A stretch of DNA of 64,000 nucleotides from Phycisphaerae bacterium (lineage in GTDB: Bacteria; Planctomycetota; Phycisphaerae; Phycisphaerales; SM1A02): the NCBI GenBank assembly GCA_002702575.1, contig PAAJ01000006.1:124001-188000 (forward strand). Direction: 5' to 3'. Positions 43,387-51,359 of the stretch are shown piece after piece (the stretch's first letter is position 1; each line of letters opens with the position of its first letter). The translations under genes were made by a program, and so were the position numbers. The notes under the pieces were generated by a model. The model saw only the letters and a program-made list of their open reading frames with translations, made no database searches and was not told the origin of the DNA.

Positions 43387-44976
43387 ATGCATTCCAACAG
43401 AAGAAGAATGTGGCCTCTCATGGTCCCACTGTCCATCGCATTCCTCACAGGAACAGCCTTGGGAAGAACACCGATTTCATGGTGGTCCTGGTTCATCCTG
43501 CTTTTGTTTCTGGGAGTCGTGACGATTCTGCGAGCCAGAGGCATTCCATTCTGGATCTGTCTCGTCGCCATGATTCTGATCGGTGCTGGTTGGAGTGGAA
43601 TGCAATGCCAAACACTGCATCGACAGGATCTGCTCATCATCAGTGGTCATGCCACGGATCCGATTCTGGCGAAATGCGAAGGCACCGTCCTGTCGATGTC
43701 AGGTACCCGGATGCAGCTTCATGTAACGAAGTGGATGACATCAGAGAAGATCATCCAGACATCGGGACGAATCACTGTTCGGACGCCAGATCATCTGAAA
43801 CCTGAACTCACCGGCAAAGCGATACAGGTGATCGGTTGGATCAATCCAGTACCGGCTTCCTTCCGAGACCAGACAGACTGGTTGACCATCGCCATTGACG
43901 GGGGATATCGAGGATGGATGAAACTTGAATCATGGCAACTGCTGAAGGTGGTTCAAGGACAAGAGGCCAGTACCGTATCGTTGAAAAGAAAGATTCAGTC
44001 ATGGGCTACATGTGTGCTCATGGCTGAACCTCTTCCAGCACATGGACCTGTCAAGTCACTTCTTTCCGCGTTGCTTCTTGGTCAGCGTGATGACCTGTGG
44101 AACAAGGTCGCGGCTCCATTTCAACGACTGGGCGTTTCTCATCTTCTTGCCATATCAGGCATGCATCTCGGGATGCTGGTCGGTATGGCTGTCTTTATGG
44201 TGCGTGCTGGAAGAGACAGGCGTTCGTGGCATGGATTCTTCATTCTTGGAGTCATCGTTGCCTACATGTGCATTGTGGAATTGCGTCCACCGATCATTCG
44301 GGCAGGCATCATGACGGCCACGGCGTGCATCGGCCTTCTCTTTCAACGACGATTCAGTGGGATCGGACTTCTTTCCATGTCATTGGTTCTGGTCCTGGCA
44401 TACCAGCCGGGACAGTTGACCAGACCTGGATTCCAGTTGAGCTTCATCGTGGTCGCTGGTTTGATTCTTCTCGTATATCCAGTCAGAAAACGTTGGTTCG
44501 GTTCATCATCGACAACGGAATCAAAACCCCTTGGGGTCCTGAAGGAATGGTTCATCAATACATTCACCGCTTCCACGATCGCCTGGGTGGTCTCCATTCC
44601 GATCGTGATTGGACACTTCGGTCAGTTTTCGATCGCATCCGTACCGATGACCATTGCCTTGACACCTCTTGTCGCCCTGATTCTCGCCCTTGGTTCACTC
44701 CGTATTTGCCTTGGAGAAATCCCGTTGATCACCGATGTTCTGGCGGTGTTGATGTCGAACCTTGCACACTGCTGCCTTCACATCACCAAGTTCGTTGATG
44801 AATGGCCCTTGATGTCAATCGAAGGGATCAAAGCCAACTGGACATGGGTTTGCTCCGCAATGATCTGGATCGTGTCCTGGTGTCTTGCCGAGAGGTTGAG
44901 ATATCTTCTGTGGCCCTCGTTCACATTGATTCTTGCCTGGCTCCTGTTGATGCAGGTCGCCTCGGGAGATGGGTGA
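43387..44976 (+). CDS. ComEC/Rec2-family DNA-uptake channel, without C-terminal hydrolase domain
   Basis: 529 residues. N-terminal helices and an OB-fold-like soluble region (about 60-190) are followed by the Competence domain: SALLLGQRDDLWNKVAAPFQRLGVSHLLAISGMHLGMLVG and further membrane helices, with ELRPPIIRAGIMTATACIGLLF. ComEC normally carries a metallo-beta-lactamase domain at the C-terminus (total about 750 residues). Here the protein ends soon after the last helices. ComEC forms the inner-membrane channel for transforming DNA. No other competence genes are nearby. A TAGGTT hexamer lies 6 nt before the ATG. Confidence 0.88.
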   Translation: MHSNRRRMWPLMVPLSIAFLTGTALGRTPISWWSWFILLLFLGVVTILRARGIPFWICLVAMILIGAGWSGMQCQTLHRQDLLIISGHATDPILAKCEGTVLSMSGTRMQLHVTKWMTSEKIIQTSGRITVRTPDHLKPELTGKAIQVIGWINPVPASFRDQTDWLTIAIDGGYRGWMKLESWQLLKVVQGQEASTVSLKRKIQSWATCVLMAEPLPAHGPVKSLLSALLLGQRDDLWNKVAAPFQRLGVSHLLAISGMHLGMLVGMAVFMVRAGRDRRSWHGFFILGVIVAYMCIVELRPPIIRAGIMTATACIGLLFQRRFSGIGLLSMSLVLVLAYQPGQLTRPGFQLSFIVVAGLILLVYPVRKRWFGSSSTTESKPLGVLKEWFINTFTASTIAWVVSIPIVIGHFGQFSIASVPMTIALTPLVALILALGSLRICLGEIPLITDVLAVLMSNLAHCCLHITKFVDEWPLMSIEGIKANWTWVCSAMIWIVSWCLAERLRYLLWPSFTLILAWLLLMQVASGDG

Positions 44977-45009
44977 GTGCTACTATTTCATGATCAGAGG
45001 AGCTCACCC

Positions 45010-46200
45010 ATGCCCGCTTCAATCATCCGCATGCTGCTGTTGACCGGTACCGTCCTTCTGGCTGCAGCAACACCACTTCCCGGAACATCCGAGGCCGATC
45101 AGCCCAGATTGCCGGATATCAGATTGGAGCCGGTCTTCGGAAGCATGTCCTTTCAGGCCCCCGTTCAGATTCTGCCCATGCCTGGTCAGGAGGACACCTT
45201 CGTCATCGTGGAACAGCGCGGTCGACTGATTGCCAAGGGCACGGATCCCAAGTCGAGAAAGAAGCTCCTGATCGACATGCGGGATCGGGTTCGCATGAAG
45301 CATTCCGAGGAAGGGTTGTTGTCCGTCGTCTATTCCCCGGATCAGGCAACGGATCCGAAGATCTACCTCTACTACAGCGTGTCCAAGCCGCGCCGAACCA
45401 TCCTTTCCAGAATGGATGTCAAGGAAGACGGCACCATCGACAAGGCCAGCGAGGAAATCCTTCTTGAAATCCCGCAGCCCTATGGCAACCACAATGGTGG
45501 AACCGTGCTCTTTGGACCTGATGGCATGCTCTATCTCAGTATCGGTGACGGTGGATCGGCCAACGACCCCGAGAATCACGCGCAGGACCTCTCGGATCTT
45601 CTGGGAACGGTCATTCGGATCGATGTCACATCGAAGGACGCACCGTATGCAATCCCTCCGGACAATCCCTTCATCGAAGCCGAAGGCGCTCGACCGGAGA
45701 TCTGGGCCTATGGGCTCAGAAACATCTGGCGCATGCATTTCGACAGGGAGACCGGAAAACTCTGGGGTGGCGATGTGGGCCAGAACAAGTGGGAAGAAGT
45801 CGACATCATCGAACGCGGTGGCAACTACGGTTGGCGACTTCGCGAGGGCAAGCATGATTTCCGACCGGTCGATGGTCAGCCAACGGATCTGATCGAACCG
45901 GTGATTGAATATCCACGCAACGCCGGCCAATCCATTACCGGTGGCTTCGTCTACCGAGGTGATGACATTCCCGGTCTGGAAGGTGCCTATCTCTTCTCGG
46001 ACTACATGACCGGACGCCTTTGGGCTGCACGCGTGCAGGACGGCAAGGAGCCTGAGATCCGTCAGATCCTGAAGGGTTCCCCCATGGCCGTCAGCTCATT
46101 CGGCGAGGGGACCGATGGAGAACTCTACATCTGTGGATTCTCGAGTCCCTATGCCCGTGAAGGTGTGATCTATCGAATCGCACCACGCACTGTCCGGTAG
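45010..46200 (+). CDS. glucose/sorbosone dehydrogenase-type (PQQ) beta-propeller protein
   Basis: 396 residues from the ATG 7 nt after GAGGAG. Signal peptide followed by a six-bladed propeller of the GSDH family. Diagnostic segments are NHNGGTVLFGPDGMLYLSIGDGG, WAYGLRNIWRMHFDRETGKLWGGDVGQNKWEEV and GGNYGWRLREG, with the catalytic-type His and the Asp/Asn residues around the PQQ/Ca site. Such periplasmic proteins oxidise sugars with PQQ, though many members are not biochemically tested. No pqq synthesis genes are seen in this window. TACTAT (44981-44986) may be its -10. Confidence 0.87.
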   Translation: MPASIIRMLLLTGTVLLAAATPLPGTSEADQPRLPDIRLEPVFGSMSFQAPVQILPMPGQEDTFVIVEQRGRLIAKGTDPKSRKKLLIDMRDRVRMKHSEEGLLSVVYSPDQATDPKIYLYYSVSKPRRTILSRMDVKEDGTIDKASEEILLEIPQPYGNHNGGTVLFGPDGMLYLSIGDGGSANDPENHAQDLSDLLGTVIRIDVTSKDAPYAIPPDNPFIEAEGARPEIWAYGLRNIWRMHFDRETGKLWGGDVGQNKWEEVDIIERGGNYGWRLREGKHDFRPVDGQPTDLIEPVIEYPRNAGQSITGGFVYRGDDIPGLEGAYLFSDYMTGRLWAARVQDGKEPEIRQILKGSPMAVSSFGEGTDGELYICGFSSPYAREGVIYRIAPRTVR

Positions 46201-46203
46201 CGA

Positions 46204-48138
46204 CTACTCCTCACCGGTCACGGCGATCTTCACGACACGCTCCACGATCGGCTCGTCATCGAGTTCCCATCGTGGAATCTGCTTGCCATCGACGAAGATC
46301 GATGGGAACGAACGAAGTCGCCATGATTTCGAACGAACAACATTCGTCCGGATCAACTGCATGACCTCGTCACTGGCCATCATGTTGATGAAGGCGTCGC
46401 GATCAAGACCCAGGCGATCACCTTCAGCAAGGATCTCCGGCATGGTGACCTGCTGTCCCGATGCCAGCAGGAACTCGATCATGCCCCAATAGGCTTCCTG
46501 TCCGCCAAGCTTGGCGGCTGCGATCACGGCCTGAGCAGCAATACAGCTGCTGGGGAATCGATCCTTGAACTCTGCTCGGATGTTCTCGTTGCAATCCGGA
46601 TTCTTCGGGATCGCATGGATGTCATAGCGGATACCGGGATACTTCTTTCTCAGCGCTTCGATGCGCTCATGAAGCGCCTTCGTCCTTGGATCGGTGTAGT
46701 CGGCATAGAGAATGATGCTGTGTGGTGCACTGGAGACGCCCTTGGCGACACCGAGTGAATCGGGGATTCTCTTGACCGGTGCATCTCGCCAGTCTTCGAC
46801 GTACTTCACCACTTTCGTGGGAGGCGCCTTGATCGAACCATCATTCCGACCAGCTGCGATGTCCTTGGCGAGCTTGTCGACGGCCACATCCAGACTGATC
46901 GGAACCTGCCACCATTTCAGCTGGACTCCGTTGATGAAGATCATGGGTGTGAAGTAGACACCCAGCTGGCCACCGATCGCGATGTCCTCCTGGAGAAGCG
47001 CTTCGACGGCCGGGCCCGTCATGATCTGCTGGAACATCGCCGGGTCCAGTCCGAGTTCCCTGACCATGTCCGGAAACTCCTTCTGAGTGAAACGACCCCG
47101 GACTTCGAAGAGCATCTCATGGGCTTTCCAGAAGGCCTCTTCTCCTCCAAGGATTCCCGCAGTCTCCGCAAAGCGCGCTGCCCAACAGGCATTTCCATGA
47201 AGCGTTCTGTTCACATGTGGGTTGCAGTCCTGATTGAACGGGAAGTGCCGGACGGTCAATGAGACATCGTCGCGGTTCTTGAGAATCTTGGCGATCCTGG
47301 TTTCATAGCTCTTGCAGTCGGGGCACTGGTAGTCGCCGACCATCACGATCTGAATGGGTGCATCAGCCGGTCCAAGTCGATAACGGCCGGTGAAATCATT
47401 CGGGTTCTCGACGACCGATCTCTTTCCACGGAAGGTGATGCCATCACCCTCTTCGGCTTCGGCATTGGATCCTTCGCCAGCATCGTTCACCGCCTGTTCC
47501 AGTGGGTTGGCGCCACCCGAGAGGGTTGCCTTGAGGATCGCATCCATGTTGGCTTCACTGGCAACCCTGTTCATATGGGCTGCCTGAGCCTGTCCGCTCA
47601 CAAGGAGACCCGTGACGATGATCCAACTGAAGATGAACGTGATGAAAGCAGGCATGGGTGATCCTTCCGTTCGCTTGCTGCGGCTTGATTGACCAGCACA
47701 TTCAAGCGTGATCCAGAATGCAAGATTGGCGACATGTGCAGTGATGCAGTATGGACAGAGTTTCCATTCAACGAGGATGACGATGATGAAAAGCAATGAG
47801 AACAACATGCCCAGACGTCCGATCCAGAGCATGAGTCGAGACACACCCGGCCAGCAAGCCGACCAGGCGGTGATCATCGCGATGAAATATGTGAATCCCA
47901 TGTAGGACGTCGGCCAACCGATTCCCGGGACGCTTCCAAAGAAGCCCCGGGACAGATCACCACAGGCGCTCTGCTCACCACATCCAGGCAGCACCACACC
48001 CATCACGCCCATCTCCTTCATCATCAGGAGTCCGGAGGCCACTGCTGCGACGATCAGGAAGACCAGACCCAGAATCCACCGCAGCGTGTCACCTGCAGTC
48101 GCATTCATGGTGTTTGAAATGGTCTGATCGGCAGCCAT
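46204..48138 (-). CDS. VKOR-DsbA-DsbA fusion, disulfide-forming membrane protein
   Basis: 644 residues with GAGGAG upstream. Residues about 18-155 are a vitamin K epoxide reductase domain with four or five helices, loop cysteines C53 and C59 (CGEQSAC) and the active-site CPYC (128-131). A further hydrophobic segment (about 161-183) leads to a DsbA-like domain with CPDC (272-275) and a cis-Pro (TP, about 398), then a second DsbA-like domain (about 470-644) whose CxxC position reads DPRT (483-486). VKOR normally reoxidises a thioredoxin-like partner using quinone; here enzyme and partner are one chain. The second domain is probably redox-inactive at the standard site. Confidence 0.88.
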   Translation of the reverse strand: MAADQTISNTMNATAGDTLRWILGLVFLIVAAVASGLLMMKEMGVMGVVLPGCGEQSACGDLSRGFFGSVPGIGWPTSYMGFTYFIAMITAWSACWPGVSRLMLWIGRLGMLFSLLFIIVILVEWKLCPYCITAHVANLAFWITLECAGQSSRSKRTEGSPMPAFITFIFSWIIVTGLLVSGQAQAAHMNRVASEANMDAILKATLSGGANPLEQAVNDAGEGSNAEAEEGDGITFRGKRSVVENPNDFTGRYRLGPADAPIQIVMVGDYQCPDCKSYETRIAKILKNRDDVSLTVRHFPFNQDCNPHVNRTLHGNACWAARFAETAGILGGEEAFWKAHEMLFEVRGRFTQKEFPDMVRELGLDPAMFQQIMTGPAVEALLQEDIAIGGQLGVYFTPMIFINGVQLKWWQVPISLDVAVDKLAKDIAAGRNDGSIKAPPTKVVKYVEDWRDAPVKRIPDSLGVAKGVSSAPHSIILYADYTDPRTKALHERIEALRKKYPGIRYDIHAIPKNPDCNENIRAEFKDRFPSSCIAAQAVIAAAKLGGQEAYWGMIEFLLASGQQVTMPEILAEGDRLGLDRDAFINMMASDEVMQLIRTNVVRSKSWRLRSFPSIFVDGKQIPRWELDDEPIVERVVKIAVTGEE

Positions 48139-48241
48139 GATTCAGGCGGATCTCCTCGCTGAAATGGAACGCGGCATTCTACGCTTCATTGCATGAACCA
48201 CGGCGATTTCGCATTCAAGGGGTCCTGACAGGGACCAGAGC

Positions 48242-50107
48242 CTACATCCGTTGCGGTGCCTCGATTCCCAGAAGCCCGAGACCATCCTCAAGGACCCTTC
48301 TGGTCAGATCACACAATCGAAGTCGCGATCGACGAATCCCGTCATCCTCTGTCTTCAGGACGGGACAGGCCTGGTAGAAGCTGCTGAAGGTCTCGGCCAG
48401 TTCATGGAGATAGCCGCAGAGGCGATGGGGCTCGAGTGTTCGAGCGACATCCGAGACGGTGTTGCCATAGCGGAGCAGGACGAGCGCCAGTTGTCGTTCG
48501 GTCGCATCATCCAGCGTCATTCCAGAAGACTGAAGATCACCTTCACCACTCTTCTCCAGAAGTGAGCAGATGCGGGCATGGGCGTACTGGAGATACGGAC
48601 CGGTATCGCCCTCGAAGGCGATCATGCGGTCCATGTCGAACACATAGTCACGTACGAGATCGTTGCTGAGATCCGCATACTTCACGGCACCGATTCCAAC
48701 GGCTCGACCAATCGCACCGATGGCATCAGCATCCAGTCCATGGGTCGGCGCAGACGGGTTCTCTGATCGCGAAGCCACTTCACGTGTTCCACGCTCGATC
48801 GCTTCGGCAAGCAATGAGGCGAGGGTGAGATTGGTACCGCTTCTCGTCTTCAACGGCTTCTTGTCGGCTCCCATGATCGAACCGAAAGGAACATGCACGA
48901 GTTGGACGTCGTGGTCATCCGGAGTTCGATTCCATCCTGCCAACCGAGCGGCATCGAACACATCCTTGAAATGGTCACGCTGCCTGGCATCGACGACGTA
49001 GATGCATCGATCCGCACCGGTATCCCGGGTTCGGTGTCGCAGCGCGGCAAGGTCACTGGTGGCATAGAGGAAGCCACCATCCCGCTTGCGGATCAACAGG
49101 GGTCGTTCTCGGTCCTCGAAGTCGACGACCAGAGCCCCGTCATCCTCGCGACACAGTGATGCCTTCTCGAAGTGATCAATGACCGGCTGAAGCTTGTCGC
49201 GATAGAAGGATTCACCACGATTGTTGTCCGGGCCCATCTGGACGTTGAGCAGATCAAGCGCCTCATAGACCGCCTGCATGGTGACATCGATCAGTTTGTT
49301 CCAGTCACGAACGAGTTCGTCATCACCCTGTTGCAGTGCGACCAGGGTGTCGGACGCGGCTGCTCGTGCCTCCTCGGCACCGGATTGCTGTGCTTCGAGT
49401 TCAGCAACTCGATGGGGTCCACTGTGTCGTGTTCGCGCGGCTTCCAGCCCCTTGGCATCACCCCGAGCGCGTGCCTGGGCATCTCGATAAGCCACATCAA
49501 GTTCAGTGAGGGTCAGCGCGTCGAGATCCGTTCCATTGGTTCGAAGCGTGTGGAGCACCATCGCGATGGGAAGCCCCCAGTCACCCAGATGGTTTTCTCG
49601 AAGGACATGCCGTCCTCTGCGTTCCAGCACGCGTGCAAGGGAATCACCGATGATCGTCGAACGAAGATGGCCGACATGCATCTGCTTGGCGACATTCACA
49701 CCACACAGGTCAACCACAATGGGTCGTGGGTCGTCGCTGGCTTCGACGCCGAGCTGTTCGTTGTCCATGTCACCCAGGGCATTGGCCAGGGCATCCGTCT
49801 TCAAGCGGATGTTGATGAACCCGGGACCGGCAATCTCAAGGTCTTCGGCAATGGCCTCCAGATCGACGACCTCCACCAGTTTCTGGGCCAGATCACGTGG
49901 GGGCTGACCCACACGCTTGGCGAGTCCCATGGCGGCGTTGCACTGGAAGTCCCCCAGTTCCGGATTGGCGGTATTGCGGATCAATGGATCGGAGCCGGCG
50001 TAGTCATCGCCCAAGGTGGCCACGATGGCTTGCTGGAAGGCCGAGCCGATTGCGGTACGGGGATCCCCGGCTGGTGACGTCGATGTGCGTGAAGGCCCTG
50101 TGGACAT
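48242..50107 (-). CDS. argS: arginyl-tRNA synthetase
   Basis: 621 residues. Class I signature NVAKQMHVGHLRSTIIGDSLARV (HIGH as HVGH). The N-terminal Add-1 domain begins FQQAIVATLG, and the C-terminal anticodon-binding part contains DYVFDMDRMIAFEGDTGPYLQYAHARI and the usual ending with SFYQACPVLK. The KMSK loop is replaced by a GADKKPLKTRSG segment, as in many ArgS proteins. TATACT ends 8 nt before the ATG and there is no ribosome site, so the message may be leaderless. Confidence 0.95.
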   Translation of the reverse strand: MSTGPSRTSTSPAGDPRTAIGSAFQQAIVATLGDDYAGSDPLIRNTANPELGDFQCNAAMGLAKRVGQPPRDLAQKLVEVVDLEAIAEDLEIAGPGFINIRLKTDALANALGDMDNEQLGVEASDDPRPIVVDLCGVNVAKQMHVGHLRSTIIGDSLARVLERRGRHVLRENHLGDWGLPIAMVLHTLRTNGTDLDALTLTELDVAYRDAQARARGDAKGLEAARTRHSGPHRVAELEAQQSGAEEARAAASDTLVALQQGDDELVRDWNKLIDVTMQAVYEALDLLNVQMGPDNNRGESFYRDKLQPVIDHFEKASLCREDDGALVVDFEDRERPLLIRKRDGGFLYATSDLAALRHRTRDTGADRCIYVVDARQRDHFKDVFDAARLAGWNRTPDDHDVQLVHVPFGSIMGADKKPLKTRSGTNLTLASLLAEAIERGTREVASRSENPSAPTHGLDADAIGAIGRAVGIGAVKYADLSNDLVRDYVFDMDRMIAFEGDTGPYLQYAHARICSLLEKSGEGDLQSSGMTLDDATERQLALVLLRYGNTVSDVARTLEPHRLCGYLHELAETFSSFYQACPVLKTEDDGIRRSRLRLCDLTRRVLEDGLGLLGIEAPQRM

Positions 50108-50206
50108 GGTTGGGAAGTATACCGGTGGGCGTCAGGACGCCTCCTTATGGGGCTGCCTTTCAGGACTGGCAAGAGCGGCCGTGGGATCAGTATCATGGGA
50201 CCCCCA

Positions 50207-51331
50207 ATGGCAAAGGCAACCACAGAACCAACCACCGTCCTTGAGAAGGTCGATCGCTGCGGCGACCTGCCCCACCGTCCTCGTGTCCTGCTTGGAAAGA
50301 TGGGCCTGGATGGCCACGACCGTGGTGTGAAGCTCATTGCCAGGGCCATGCGAGACAGCGGCATCCATGTGATCTATTCCGGTCTCTGGCAGACGCCACG
50401 AAGTCTGGCGATCGCGGCCCGTGACGAGGATGTCGACTGCATCGCCGCTTCGATGATGAGCAACTCGCACAACGTGCTGGTTCCCAAGCTCATCGAGGAG
50501 TGCCGCAACGTCGGTCGTCCCGACATGACGATCAACATCGGCGGCATCATCCCTCAGGAAGATGTTCAGGGCATGCTCGATGGTGGCGTGAATGCCGTCT
50601 TCCATACCGGTACGACCATGCAGGACATCGTCGATTCGGTTCGTGCGGCGACCGGTCCCTATGACAATCTGTCTTCCGATGACAACTCGGCCAATCTGGC
50701 CCGAACGCTGTCACAACTGGTCACCGGTCAAGACGTCGCTTCGGCTCCACGCAAGCGACCCGCGAGAGTGATCGGTCTGACAGGCTCACCAGGTGCCGGC
50801 AAGTCGACACTGGTCGCCGCCATGGCCAACGAAATGCATCGTGCCGGTGAGAAGGTCGCCGTGGTCGCCTTTGATCCGATGAGTCCGATCACGAGTGGTG
50901 CGCTTCTGGGCGACCGACTTCGTGTCGATTTCAACGAGGTCGATCAGGACTGCTTCTATCGCAGCTTCGCGATTGTCGGCGAGGACTACGCCCATCTGCC
51001 CGAGATCATCGAGATCCTCGGTGGTGCGGGTTGGGACCGTGTCATCGTCGAGACGGTCGGTGCTGGTCAGAGCGACGTCGCCATCCGCGAGCACGTGGAC
51101 ATGACCGCCGTCGTCGTCGTTCCCGGCATGGGTGATTCGGTGCAGATGGACAAGGCGGGCATCCTGGAGATCGCCGATGTCTTCGTCCTGAACAAGGCCG
51201 ATCATGCCGGTGAAGCCAAGCTGGCCCGCGAGCTGCTGGACATCAGTACCGGACGCCCGATCTGCGAGACGATCGCGACCAAGGGCCAGGGTATCGAGGA
51301 TCTGGTGAAGGCCCTCTTCCCGACCGGTTGA
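50207..51331 (+). CDS. B12-binding domain fused to MeaB/ArgK-type GTPase
   Basis: 374 residues from the ATG giving MAKATTEP. Residues about 24-150 are a cobalamin-binding domain like the C-terminus of methylmalonyl-CoA mutase: KMGLDGHDRGVKLIARAM with the DxHxxG cobalt-ligand motif (His 37), then SMMSNSHNVLVP and IGGIIP. Residues about 165-370 are a MeaB-type G3E GTPase: GSPGAGKST (173-181), DPMSPITSGALLGDRLR, VETVGAGQSD and NKAD (319-322). MeaB chaperones loading and protection of B12 mutases. The C-terminal dimer arm of MeaB looks short or absent. The mutase catalytic domain is not encoded here. TATCAT lies 10 nt before the ATG. Confidence 0.92.
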   Translation: MAKATTEPTTVLEKVDRCGDLPHRPRVLLGKMGLDGHDRGVKLIARAMRDSGIHVIYSGLWQTPRSLAIAARDEDVDCIAASMMSNSHNVLVPKLIEECRNVGRPDMTINIGGIIPQEDVQGMLDGGVNAVFHTGTTMQDIVDSVRAATGPYDNLSSDDNSANLARTLSQLVTGQDVASAPRKRPARVIGLTGSPGAGKSTLVAAMANEMHRAGEKVAVVAFDPMSPITSGALLGDRLRVDFNEVDQDCFYRSFAIVGEDYAHLPEIIEILGGAGWDRVIVETVGAGQSDVAIREHVDMTAVVVVPGMGDSVQMDKAGILEIADVFVLNKADHAGEAKLARELLDISTGRPICETIATKGQGIEDLVKALFPTG

Positions 51332-51345
51332 GCAACGTCCTCCAG

Positions 51346-51351
51346 TACAAT
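51346..51351 (+). promoter_or_regulatory. -10-like hexamer before the APC transporter gene
   Basis: TACAAT ends 8 nt before the ATG at 51360; no ribosome site is seen, so the transcript may be leaderless. The transporter could also be read through from the B12/MeaB gene 28 bp upstream. Confidence 0.35.
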
Positions 51352-51359
51352 CCCTGTCG

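Noticed and set aside
50108-50206. Longer start of the B12/MeaB protein at 50147
   Set aside because: The added 20 residues look like translated upstream region; the ATG at 50207 has a -10-like hexamer at leaderless spacing and the domain begins shortly after.
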